Source of the DNA: Phorcus lineatus
Taxonomy: Eukaryota; Mollusca; Gastropoda; Trochida; Trochidae
Direction of reading: 5' to 3'
Assembly: GCA_921293015.1 (NCBI GenBank)
Contig: OV121098.1
Span: 17,942,161-18,006,160, forward strand
DNA length: 64,000 nucleotides
Position 1 is the first letter of the stretch; each line of letters starts with the position of its first letter. A program made the translations under genes and the position numbers. Shown piece by piece: positions 46,401 through 55,714 of this stretch. The notes beneath the pieces were generated by a model. It did not search any database, was not told the DNA's origin, and saw nothing but the letters and a program-made list of their open reading frames with translations.

Positions 46401-48036
46401 CGATATTTAAGATTGTCTATTGAGAAAAAAACCTTCTAATCTTCAAAATTGTTAAAAAAACTAACTCCGCAGTTGTATATTTCATGTGACACTCTTTCCT
46501 ATATCGTAGTAATAACATATATACATTTTTTCACAGTGAGGATGACCATGTATGAAATGCGTATCAACTAACGCTTAAGACTACAGCAAAAAAATCACGT
46601 AAAGACGATACGACCCCCGTAATGATAATTACAATACTAACATCAACGTCTTTCTAACATTGCTTCGACTTTGTCTTCTAAATCAGTATGACGACGGATT
46701 TCCATGTCGCCACAAATACCAATCCAGTCATTATTCGACGAAATTTCAACGTTGATTAATCGTCATATGGCCTGTTTGGATTCTTTCAAACAACATAGCT
46801 TTAACTAAATAAAGTTACTTCAACTGCAAGAACAATATTTTAACACCTAACATGAACTTTAACACACAATATCCTTATTAGCTGAAGCAAATTAAATTTT
46901 CTACGTTTTACAAATGAACAAAACAACAAAAGTCTGTACACTTCTGCACAAAGTGTAGATCATTAATGATCTAGCAACATATACATGTATTCGTAGCTAA
47001 TTATATAAACAGGTATTAAGTAAATGTCATCAGGTCAACATTAAAACAAGCATCAACGTTAATATTTCACCTAATATCTTGTTTAAAACCGTTGCTTTTC
47101 GATCAGAAAGGTTGGAGAAACGCATCTTCAGAAAGTCCTCCCATGTAATAGCTGCGAGCGAGTTGAGCATTGAAGACACGGAACTGCAACAGTTTATGCT
47201 GATTGACCAGCAGGCAGCATCGCATGGCTTTTTTAAATAATATTTAAACTTAAAGGGATGTCCTCATTGTAAATTCATTAAATCAAGAATCTTTAGGGGT
47301 GCAAGTTAATTGATATTTCCTTTATATTTATATATATCATTATGTATGTGCTTGCGAGGTAATATGCAGACAATATTTATACGTAACTGAAGGAACGTGA
47401 TAGGGGTTAATACTTTAGACCAGACAGATTTAGCTGTTGTGGAGTAGGTGAAAGAAGCTTAGGAAGAGGGAATCGGATGTAGAAACTGAAGGAAAAGGGG
47501 GCGAGGGATTTAAAGAATAAAATGTGAAGTCTAGGGGGAAAATTTAGGTTAGGGAAATGTGGTAGACGATTTAGAGGATGTGATTTAATGTAATTTGAAT
47601 GAGCGTGGTGGAGATCTGGATCCTCATGACAATAGAGACAAACATCTAAGTTTAGGAGTTTTAGAAGTAAGATTAATAGAAGGGACACCTGGATTTACGT
47701 TTTATAAAAGTTTAGAATGGAATATTAGATAAGTTTGGAGAAGTTTGAGAAGAGTTTGGTGAAAGGGAGGAGGCTAGGGGGCGCTGAAGTTGAAGGCCAC
47801 AGGTAGGTTATGGGTAAATCGATATGCGTTTGGTAGCAGGTTCAAGAAATATATACCTGATATAGGAGTTGGGAGAAAGGTTGTGAATAAGAAAAAGAGT
47901 TTGAAATATGAAGTGTGAAATATTCCAGTGTGAAAAGAACTTCTCACCTAAGGGCTCCACTTAATAGGCATGCGACAAAGAGACCTGGAAGTCCTTGCAG
48001 ATGGCCAAGAAGGTCCAGCACAAAGATGGGAAGAAG
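33417..48036 (-). CDS. SLC5-family sodium:solute symporter gene, C-terminal eight exons
   Basis: Plasma-membrane Na+-coupled transporter of the solute:sodium symporter fold, closest in motifs to SLC5A5/A6/A8/A12 (iodide, multivitamin, monocarboxylate). Exons in transcription order: 48036-47948, 47183-47071, 46058-45988, 45182-45096, 42705-42542, 41369-41269, 38126-38014 and 33482-33417. All have AG and GT borders, and the seven junction phases (2,1,0,0,2,1,0) agree exactly. The sum is 804 nt: 267 codons and a TAA. Diagnostic motifs in order are GLPGLFVACLLSGALS, SSMLNSLAAITWEDF, NGAAGSPLVGIFILG, a CNST glycosylation-type loop, and FYGISYVWASALGV followed by LISLFTG. SLC5 proteins are about 600 residues, so the first 330 or so are missing. 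No 5' exon was seen up to 64000, so the preceding intron exceeds 16 kb or the gene is truncated. The substrate cannot be read from sequence. Confidence 0.93.
34366..34900 (-). pseudogene. LINE pol C-terminus with 3' UTR and ATT tail
   Basis: Minus strand: 34896-34690 encodes LLYGVTNQQIKRLQQIQNYA, ARLVTRTS, ITPVLNSLHWL and FKILSLIYQA, the conserved C-terminal block of CR1/L2-type ORF2. A 3' UTR follows, then 'gcgctttgagcatacct' and 'ggcgtggatactgcgcaat', ending in an (ATT)n run at about 34369-34404. It is an old 5'-truncated insertion, antisense-free (same strand) within the last SLC5 intron. The frames over the (TAA)n run are shadows. Confidence 0.85.
34905..36455. other. SLC5 intron, nothing else recognised
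   Basis: AT-rich intron sequence with no exon-like frame. Confidence 0.5.
36462..37167 (+). mobile_element. Two tandem copies of a palindromic MITE (349-bp period)
   Basis: 'tttattactcgcccgtgtaa' begins at 36461 and again at 36810. Each copy contains ggtattaaactcgctttcgc-type sequence in the middle of a hairpin: 'cttccttccatttaatacta' on one side, 'tagtattaaatggaaggtcg' on the other (best preserved at 37023-37167). TGACGTCA sites lie at 36564, 36888 and 36912. It is homologous in reverse orientation to 26865-27280. It sits in the last SLC5 intron. Confidence 0.8.
38014..38126 (-). CDS. SLC5 exon, cytoplasmic tail
   Basis: 113 nt, acceptor 'ggcttcattacag', donor 'GCAG|GTACATGT'. It encodes GPTSSADVDETLQLRFFDR and MCNYCFMGSLTKKAKAKEQ, completing the Gly codon begun in the previous exon. 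SLC5 proteins have a similar TGP-type start to the post-TM tail. Confidence 0.9.
38654..39267 (+). mobile_element. Deleted Tc1-like element, 614 bp
   Basis: TA dinucleotides flank it (38652-38653 and 39268-39269). The left end reads 'aactctcgtgcaaaagaaac' then 'gtccc'; the right end on the minus strand reads 'aactcacgtgtaaaagaaac' then 'gtcccc'. Inside (38770-39130) are remains of the transposase N-terminal helix-turn-helix: MPSRDSEQSG, ALRSAMSLNHELLEE, RYRQSGRTADRS (family: L..RY...GRT.DRPRSG), then GHLRVLQLRNGF. The DDE domain is deleted. It lies in the SLC5 intron next to the 28-bp minisatellite. Confidence 0.85.
39290..41268 (-). repeat. 28-bp minisatellite derived from an SLC5 exon/intron junction
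   Basis: Units read on the plus strand are like 'gactgagcaacaaaagtacc' plus 'tttgggat' (about 28 bp). They are clearest at 40850-41120 and weaker outwards, and they resume at 39290-39500 beyond the mariner insertion. On the minus (gene) strand each unit is 'CAGTC..CCAAAG|GTACTTTTG' with 'TTGCTCAG'. It matches the real 5' splice site at the end of exon 41269-41369, 'CAGTCTCTTTACAG|GTACTT' and 'GGGTTGCTCAG', on both sides of the junction. The array therefore starts exactly at the splice donor. Confidence 0.85.
39502..40485 (+). mobile_element. Mariner element, 984 bp, inactive
   Basis: The inverted ends are 'cgaggggaagtcaataagtt' at left and, on the minus strand, 'ggagggaaagtcaataagtt' at right. 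TA flanks both (39500-39501 and 40486-40487). Broken frames show the mariner N-terminal signature YGKETPQYSTVAKWSAEFK, then DDPRSGRPVEAIT in another frame. The catalytic region is degraded. It splits the 28-bp minisatellite, so it is younger than the array. A second copy of the same family is at 50906-51174 and 57042-57165. Confidence 0.9.
41269..41369 (-). CDS. SLC5 exon, last transmembrane helix
   Basis: 101 nt, acceptor 'ttctatttcag', donor 'ACAG|GTACTTGG'. It encodes EGLDMFYGISYVWASALGV and MVTVSLGLLISLFTG, matching the FY.ISY.....G..T...G..IS..TG block of SLC5A5/A8. The donor side is duplicated in the adjoining minisatellite. Confidence 0.93.
42542..42705 (-). CDS. SLC5 exon, TM helix plus extracellular loop
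   Basis: 164 nt, acceptor 'gatttcgcacag', donor 'GACT|GTATGT'. It encodes GAIGGGVLGFAVSMWLSIGT, then PTSTCGCNSTCNTTITPHPV. SLC5A8-group proteins have a similar GxxxG..SxW.xIG helix followed by a Cys/Asn-rich loop; two NxT/S sequons (NST, NTT) are present here. The last codon is split CT|C with the next exon. Confidence 0.93.
44389..44680 (+). repeat. Dispersed repeat, copy B
   Basis: Diverged copy of 19673-19990 in the same orientation. It starts 'gatcgaaaaccggacagtgg' and contains 'catgtaaactggacg' and 'gggcacttaggta'. It sits in an SLC5 intron. Confidence 0.6.
45096..45182 (-). CDS. SLC5 exon
   Basis: 87 nt, phase 0 at both ends, donor 'GGTG|GTAAGC'. It encodes ASLTFNGAAGSPLVGIFILG and TCFTSPNWV, the conserved G.xxGPLLG.F.LG helix of SLC5. 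Confidence 0.92.
45988..46058 (-). CDS. SLC5 exon
   Basis: 71 nt, acceptor 'gtccttgttttggcag', donor 'TCAG|GTGTGTGC'. It encodes (A)VLYGCLGIGVAFLVERLGG and TVLQ, corresponding to the YG...(L/I)..A.L....G..LQ segment of SLC5A5. The first Ala is completed from the preceding exon. Confidence 0.9.
47071..47183 (-). CDS. SLC5 exon
   Basis: 113 nt, acceptor 'aaactgttgcag', donor 'TTAG|GTGAAA'. It encodes SVSSMLNSLAAITWEDFLK and MRFSNLSDRKATVLNKIL. SLC5 members read (S)TVSSSLNSLAAVT.ED at this point, so the match is strong. Confidence 0.93.
47948..48036 (-). CDS. SLC5 exon, most 5' one found
   Basis: 89 nt, acceptor 'actgtcctgcag', donor 'TTAG|GTGAGA'. It encodes LLPIFVLDLLGHLQ and GLPGLFVACLLSGAL(S). 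GLPGLFVAC..SG.LS is a hallmark of the family. It begins in phase 0; the exon before it was not found in the window. Confidence 0.93.
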
Positions 48037-48529
48037 CTGCAGGACAGTTTTTAAGTAAGGGATAACGTAGGCTGTTCCTGATTAGGCTGTTCCCGACTAG
48101 GCGGGCTTCTTTTTTTAACAAAAGCCGTAAATAATTGAGTTATTTGTCTTATAATCTGATTGAAGATATCGTAAAGACATAATATTGACATTTAGCTAAT
48201 CTAAATAGCTCTAGCAGGTTTTTTAACAGCACCCTGCTCGTGATTTACGCCCATTCACCATGTCATGCACGTGAGCTGTATTTACTTTATGTCTCGTGAA
48301 GAATAAAGGGTTCCTACTGATAATCAACAGTGTTATCATGGTGCTTCAAAGTCTATTAGGTAAGACTGTTGATAAAAGTGAGGTGTTCAGGGATTGAAAC
48401 TGTGCATGTTTACTTCAATTAAGGAATAATTATCATCAAAAACGTGATATTTTATTATGATTATTATGATAAAATTTCGAATAGAAATGGCCTATGTTTC
48501 TAGTATATTCCTGTGGAATACCTAGGTAC

Positions 48530-48770
48530 TCTAGCTTTACTACAAATGTTAAGGACATAGATAAAGCCCCAGGACTTCATAGATAAAAAAACCTCAAGAC
48601 TTTAAACAAACTATTTCTCCCAATTATCCCGAAAATGCAGTAATTAACGCATTAAATTCCTCACTATCAAGAAAAGACACTATATTCTCTTCTCTGGGCC
48701 AACAACTATTCATACTGTGTTCCGTTAAACGTTTCTTGGATGATTCCTAAGAATGTCGTGACAATTTTTC
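48530..48770 (+). pseudogene. Small LINE pol fragment
   Basis: KDIDKAPGLHR at about 48557, then NKLFLPII in broken frames, resembles the K(A)PG.D(G) block ahead of the RT. Short, decayed and of uncertain orientation to other LINE pieces. Confidence 0.4.
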
Positions 48771-49128
48771 ATTAATCTAAAATAGTCCAGGTCTGACGGA
48801 AATTTAGATTTGTTAATTTGATTTATTTTGACATATACTTTGAAATAATATATTTGTTACATGTTGATTTTGAAGAATATTTACTTTTGGTTAAAATAGA
48901 TTTCAGAAATTATGATTTTTTTAAAAATTTAGCCTTATAAGTAACAAGTTTGATGAAATAATGACCTACAAAGATAGCTTGATTTGGTGAAAAGTTTGAA
49001 TTGAAATTTATTTTACTTATGATGTTTTTACTTTGACAGATTTTTCAATGAAGTTAAATGTTGATTTTGAGAAATTAGACAAGTATTGAGTTGTGAAATG
49101 TTAGCTTTGAAAGATATTTTGATGTAGT

Positions 49129-50671
49129 ATGTATGTTTTATTTCGTAAAGGGGCCACAGGCCCATGATACAGATATTGTACAGAAGCTTCTTGCATTACA
49201 GAGAGCTTTAAAATGACAAAAATATCTCAAGTGTTTGCGTACAGGCAAATCTTACATGATAAATATAATACATAGTTATCGTAATGGGATATCTTTGAAG
49301 TAATTATGTCTTTGCTTTGTAGCTAGGAATAAAAATTTGCAAAGATTTCTTAAGATTATGCCTTTTGACAAGAATAGGTGTCGCATTTTATCTGAGTTGG
49401 ATATTTCCAAAAATATGTTGGAATAAGTTTGCTTCTTAGATTATAATAAAAAGGGCAATTTAAACAAAAATGATATTCAGATTCAATGTTTGGGACGATA
49501 CAATATGGACAAAATCTCTCTGATCTAGGACTATTACACCTCCTGTCCGAATCAATTAGTAAATTATGATTTGAACAGCAAAACTGAATAAAATTGATAA
49601 CATAAACTTTAACAGTAACTGTTTCATGTAAGCTAAGGTAACTAAACTGATTATTTAGAGTCCGATAGAAATCCAACTTCGAAAAAGCCTCCAAATCTAC
49701 ATTCCAACTCTGCTGCATTTTATCGGTACACCTTTCCTTGAACTGAGAGATAAATAATGCGCCTTGCTGTAGCCAAACTTCGCCAAAACCATATCTAAAT
49801 AATAATGATTTTACATTAAAAGCCCAACAGGATTTGCCATTCTCTGCCTTTTGATATTGAAAATTATATGTGTGCTTCAAAATAATATTATCCGTTTGCG
49901 AGAGCAACCTTAACCAAAACTTGATTATCTTAACAAAGTGAACAACTGACATTGGATCTACCTAGAATACCACGTGCTAACAACATTGGGCAATAGGCAG
50001 AATTTATAATTAGTATGAAAAATATGCTAAGCTACTTCGATGGGGAGTAAAGAGAATTTGCTCATTTTAGAAATAAAGAATTGCAATACCTCCCAGGCCT
50101 GTTGAGCTAGAGTTTTCTGAGTTAAGAACCAAGATCCTGACGATGATAGTTGAACGCCTAGATATTTATAACATCCAACCACTTCCATCTTGGAGCCATT
50201 CAGCCCAAACTTTTCGCATGAGCGTAATTTCCCTCCGTTACGAAAGACCATAACCTTACTTTTGGCAATGTTGATTGTTAATTTCCATTATCACAAAATT
50301 CGGACAACCTTCTTTGCAAACCAACAATTCTTATATTCATAACTGCAATATCGTCAGCTAACAAAAGGATGAAAATCAAACAACTGATAATATATTCATT
50401 ATTGATACTTTTATTCAGAAATATTTATCGCAGAAGCGTGGTAGACTTTACTGTGCCTCTATTGATTTAAAGGCTGCATTCAATTCAGTTTATCGTAAAG
50501 CTTTATGATGCAAGCTTTGGAATGGTGGTGCAAAGGTAAAGTTTTTCGAGTTATTAGAAATATCTATCAGTCTTTTCAGTCAAATATATGTCTTCCTGAT
50601 GGTTATTCCAGCTTCTTCCATTGTAGTGCAGGAATACGACAAGGTTGTCAAATGTCCCCGATACTGTATTC
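49129..50671 (-). mobile_element. LINE insertion with 5' inversion and 14-bp target duplication
   Basis: The 3' part runs on the minus strand. FILLLADDIAVM with the ADD active site is at about 50370-50330. VMVFRNGGKL and YKYLGVQLSSSG are at 50251-50027. FRYGFGEVWLQQG and a Cys-rich end (CPYC....E..YHFCLNCPFY) are at 49952-49356. A 3' UTR then ends 'acgaaataaaacatacatac'. The segment that should precede the active site lies inverted, on the plus strand at about 50382-50671: YLSQKRGRLYCASIDLKAAF, then AGIRQGCQMSPILYSI. TATTTTGATGTAGT flanks the whole at 49115-49128 and 50672-50685. It is dead: only part of pol is present, with stops. Confidence 0.85.
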
Positions 50672-50905
50672 TATTTTGATGTAGTGAAAGGTTGTCTTTG
50701 AGGAAATGTTAATGTCATTGAGTTTGATACTTCGACTTTGTTAAAGTACTTTAAAACAAAATTAATTGTATGAAATTTAAGTTGGTAATAAATAAGGTAC
50801 TTAACTAGACAGGAAAGCTCTTTGATATCATACAACACTTTCCTACATAATGAAGTATGTTTTGTGTTTGTGTTCTTGATAATTTTATCTATTACGTGAT
50901 ATTTA

Positions 50906-51174
50906 CGAGTGGAAGTCAATAAGTTCATAGAAATGAGACATCATTATATCGTTGATGTTCTTACTGACAAAGGCCATCTGACGAAAGTTTTTCGGACATA
51001 AATGATCCTTCCCGATCATCTACTTGCGATTTACAGCCTGTTGAACACAGGTACCCTCCTGTAACCATGGGAAGTTCTAAAACTGAGCATCGTGCGGTTA
51101 TTAAGTTTCTCACGAAGGAAGGAGCGATTGGGTCGCAGCACCTTTGACGATGACTCACTGTCAGAAAAGACTGA
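50906..51174 (+). mobile_element. Mariner copy, 5' half (split by the fold-back element)
   Basis: The left end 'cgagtggaagtcaataagtt' follows TA at 50904-50905. It is collinear with 39502-39775, including 'atgggaagttctaaaactga'. It breaks off at the fold-back transposon at 51175; the rest is at 57042-57165. Confidence 0.85.
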
Positions 51175-51239
51175 GGCAGTGTGAAGTTGGTTACTTATTC
51201 CTTATTCGATATTCGACTTTTCTATTTACTTATTCGAAA

Positions 51240-53760
51240 AAGACTTCTGAGAGTATCAAGGAATGTTTGCACCACCTTGTAGGTATACTCAAATAAAAGA
51301 TCATTCAATTATCTATCCAATGGGGTATGCAACGTTATAATACATAGGGTCATTCATACCGTAAAGGCACAAAAAACGTTAGTATATAACCAAACTGATA
51401 AACAACAACCTCTGAGAGTACCAAGAGATATATGCACCACCTTGTTGGTATACTCAAATGAAAGAGAATTCAATTACCTATCCAATAATGTATCGTACGG
51501 CATAATACATAGAGGCTGTCGTACCGTAAAGTCATAAAAAAGCGTTACCATGGACAGAAAATGCTAAACAACAACTTCTGAGAGTATTAAGGAATATTTG
51601 CACCACCTTGTGCGTAGACTTGTATTAAAGATAATTTAATGACCTACCCACAGATGTATATTACATTATAATACATAGAGGCGTTCGTACCGTTAAGTAA
51701 CAAAAAGCGGTATTGTATGCCAACAACATTACATTTTTTTTATTCTTGAATGAACAACTTCTGAAAGTATCAAGGGACATTTGCACCACCTTGTATGTAG
51801 ACTTAAATGAAAGATAAGCTAATTACCTACCAAATGATATACACTACATCATAATACATAGAGGCGTTCGTACCGTATAGTAACAAAAAGCGTTACTCTA
51901 TGCCCACATTTAATTGTTTTAAATTCTTGTTCGAACAACAACTTCTGAGAGTATAAAAGAATATTTGCACCACATTGTACGTATACTTAAATGAAAGATA
52001 ATACAATTACCTATCCAATGATTTATACTACGTGATAATACATGGAGGCGGTCGTACTGTAAAGTAAAAAAAGCGTAAGTATGTATCTCTTATTTCATTT
52101 TTTTAATTCTTGTTCGAAAAACAACTTCTGAGAGTATCAAAGAATATTTGCACCACCTTGTACGTATACTTAAATGAAAGATAATACAATTACCTATCCA
52201 ATGATATATACAACGTCATAATACATAGAGGCGGTCGTACCGTAAAGGCACAAAAAGCGTCACTGTATAAGCAAAATGATATACAGCAACGTCTGAGTGT
52301 ATCAAGGAATATTAGCACCACCTTGTGCGTATACTCAATTGAAAGATTATTTCATTACCTATCCAATGATATATACAACGTCATAATACATAGAGGTGGT
52401 CGTACCGTAAGGGCACAAAAAGCGTCACCATATTAGCAAAATGATAAACAGCAACGTCTGAGAGTATCAAGTAATATTTGCACCACCTTGTACGTATTCT
52501 CAAATGAAGGATAATTCAATTACCTACCCAATGATACAACGTCATAATACATAGAGGCGGTCGTACCGTAAAGTCCAGGTATGCGTTTCTAAGTATCCCT
52601 TATTTCATTTTTGTTATTCATTATCGAACAACAACTTCTGAGAGTATCAAGGAATATCTGCACCACCATGTACGTATACTCACATGAAAGATTATACAAT
52701 TACCTATCCAATGATATATCTTACGTCATAATACATAGAGGCGGTCGTACCGTAAAGGCACAAAAAGCATTACTATATAACAAAAACATAAACAACAACT
52801 TCTGTGAATATCAAGGAATATTTGCACCACCTTGTGTGTATGCTCAAATGAAAGATAATTTAATTACCTATCCAATGACGTATATCACGTGAAAATACAT
52901 AGAGGTGATCGTACCGTAAAGTCATAAAAAAGCGTTACCATTGACAGAAAATGTTATATAACAACTTCTGAGATTATCAAGGAATATTTGCACCACCTTG
53001 TACGTATACTCAAGTAAAAGATAATTTAATTACCTATCCAATAGGGTATACAACGTTATAATACATAGAGGCTGTCGTACCGTAAAGGCACAAAAAGCGT
53101 TACTATATAACAAAATCATAAACAACAACTCCTGAGAGTATCAAGGAATATTTGCACCACCTTGTACGTATACTAAAATGGAAGATAACTCAATTACCTA
53201 TCCAATGTGGTATGTTACGTCATAATACATAGAGGTGTTTATACAGTAAATTCAAAAATTGCATTACTATGTATCTCTTCTTTCATTTTTGTTATTCTTG
53301 TTCGAACAACAATTTCTGAGAGGATGAAAGAATATTTACACCACCTTGTTTGTATACTCAAATAAAAGATGATTCAATTACCTATCCAGTGAGGGATAAT
53401 ATAACACGTTTTAATACATTGAGTTGTTCGTACCGTAATGGCACAAACATATGTACTATATAACAACGTGATAAACAATAACTTCTGAGAGTATCAAGGG
53501 ATATTTTCATCACCTTGTACGTTTACTCAAATGAAATATATTTTAATTACCTATCCATTGAGGTTGACTACGTTATAGTACATAGGCGTTCGTACTTAAA
53601 AGTAACAAAAAGCGGTACTATATAACCAAACTTATAAATAACATCTTCTGAGAGAATCAAGGAATTTTCACACCTTGTACGTATACTTACATGAAAGATA
53701 ATTCATTCACCTGTTCAATGAGGTATATTACGTCATAATACAAAGAGGCGTGTAGTGTCG
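51240..53760 (+). repeat. Left arm of the fold-back element, about 15 tandem units
   Basis: Each unit begins about 'acttctgagagtatcaagga' and continues 'atatttgcaccaccttgtac', 'caattacctatccaatga', 'cataatacatagaggcg' and 'cgtaccgtaaag', with a period of about 165-190 bp. Some units carry an extra 'tattcttgttcgaacaac'. Frames within are shadows. Confidence 0.9.
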
Positions 53761-54204
53761 ACAAGAAGCAGAGCCATGTATCCCATTACAGCCAATAACT
53801 ACAGCCTCTTGACAGAATGTGCACAGTCCCTTTAATAAATTCTACCATCAGGACAAAGGTACTTGGCAATTAGCCCATGCAGGGGTCACAATGGCAAGAT
53901 GTTATGTCACAAAATTACTGGGAACATCATATCCCAGTGCATTTCTTAAAATATAGTGACATATACTCAGAACAATAAGTTAAGCACCACTTAATTCAAT
54001 TGAGTATATATTTTCAACAAGTTGACGAAAAGTATTTCGAAGATGTTTTATGGCATAAACAACTCCACATATATTGATGCAGCCAATCACATATGTTTTT
54101 GAAACTCGTAGTGAAACGTGTAGTTGGAGAAATCAACATTTTAGTGGCATCAATATCGTCTGTTATCTCGAACAAATGATTGCATATGAGTTTGAGATTC
54201 ATTT

Positions 54205-54665
54205 ATGGCAAGGATGGCCGAATTCGTGTTTGGCGACAAGCTAACACCCATTTCGCACCAAGACATGTCCCATCAACCTATCAGTGTGGTGGTGGCTCTA
54301 TGATATGAGGTTGTGTCTCCTCCGGTTGTAAACCGACCTTGTGACAGTTCCAGGTACACTCAATGCTCAGAAATATCGAGATAACATCCTTCTCCATGTG
54401 GTAATTCCACATTTCGGGAAGCCATATCAATGCTACCGTGGCCTGCTTGCAGTCCCGACTTGAACCCGATAGAACATCTATGGGATACTTTTGGTCGCCG
54501 TATACGTAGAAGAGATCCTCCTGTTCAAACTGTGGCAGGGTTGGATGCACCACTGCATCTGGAGTGGCAGCAGATTCTTCAACAAGTCATACAGCGACAG
54601 ACACTTACGATGTCGAGGAGGGTCAATCAAGTCATCAATGCACAAGGGTCATACATTCACTATTG
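54205..54665 (+). pseudogene. Tc1-like transposase remnant inside the fold-back element
   Basis: DGRIRVWR at about 54207, then GGGSM in one frame, and LPWPACSPDLNPIEHLWDTF followed by GRRIRRRDPPVQ at 54433-54530. The last is the catalytic D(34)D/E end of Tc1 transposases, including the PIEHLWD glutamate. The frame runs on to a stop at 54664. Stops upstream and missing ends mark it dead. It differs from the copy at 1540-2008. Confidence 0.85.
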
Positions 54666-54845
54666 ATTCAACACTGGTTTACATTTTCTTAAGGCCGCAA
54701 TGTTACCTTTTAAGGAATTTTATTCTGTTTTATCGACCGATATAACAGCTTTGGCAATAGTTGTTTTCATTGCACAATTGCTGAAAAACGCACTGATTGG
54801 AATTCAGTATACAGAGTCAGTAAAATGAAAAAAATTCACTGACCG

Positions 54846-55560
54846 CCTGAAGAACCCAAGATGGAAACATGGGCCACCAGAAGCACAAATCCAAGATGCA
54901 CACATAGGATCACCAAAAGCACCAAAGATGTACACTAAGGACCACCAGATACAAGCAACCAAAATGCACCCATGGGCCACCGGAATCACCCAAGATGCAT
55001 ACGGATGGCCAACAGATACAAGCCCCCATTATGCACACTTTGAATCATCAAAAGCTCCCAAGATGGACATGTGACCATCAGCTACAAACACACAAAAAAC
55101 ACACATGGCACAACCAGTTACAGGCACCTAGATGCAAGCATTGGCCACCTGTAGCAACCATGATGCACACATGGGACCAAAAGTTACAATCACCAAGTAT
55201 GCACATATGGTACCGTGAAAAGCACCCAGGATGGACACAGGGGACCACCAGATGCGAGCATTAATTATGCATACATGGGCAATCAGAAGCGCCTAAGATT
55301 CCCACATTAAAATTCTCTATTACTACAGAATCTTGCATTGTATATTTATTATGCAATGCTATATAGAAGAAATATTGTAAAAACTTGTAATAATTTAATG
55401 ATGTGATCTACCAATGAATGTACTACAGGCCTGTGGCATTTTAAGTACGTAAATAAAGATTGATTGATTGACATTAAAATTCAAGTTATAAGCACACAAT
55501 ATGCATATATCGGACAATCAAAAGCACCGAATTCGAAGATCGACACATAGAACCTAGAGC
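54846..55560 (+). repeat. Degenerate minisatellite, about 31-36-bp unit
   Basis: The recurring core is 'caagatgcacacatgggcca' with 'ccagaagca' (variants aaaatgcaccc, aagatggaca). It is interrupted by the LINE tail at 55316-55470 and resumes at about 55490. Frames across it are shadows. Confidence 0.75.
55316..55470 (+). mobile_element. 5'-truncated LINE 3' end with 12-bp target duplication
   Basis: A 155-bp insert ending 'acgtaaataaagattgattg' then 'attg', a LINE tail with TGAT repeats. ACATTAAAATTC lies at 55304-55315 and 55471-55482. It interrupts the minisatellite, so it came later. Confidence 0.85.
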
Positions 55561-55714
55561 CAAGAACAATGCTTCAAAATTTCCACGGTACTTCATTAAG
55601 CAATATTCTACTGTATATGTCACTGTGCTTGTATCTTTAATCATTACTTTCGACATATATGGATATTGTCCCGGTATGCCCTGGTAAGGAAATTATCTTT
55701 TTTTAAAAATATAC

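Noticed and set aside
47407-47688. 93-codon minus-strand frame between two SLC5 exons
   Set aside because: Purine-rich intron sequence, low complexity, no family motif; skipped by the phase-matched exon chain.
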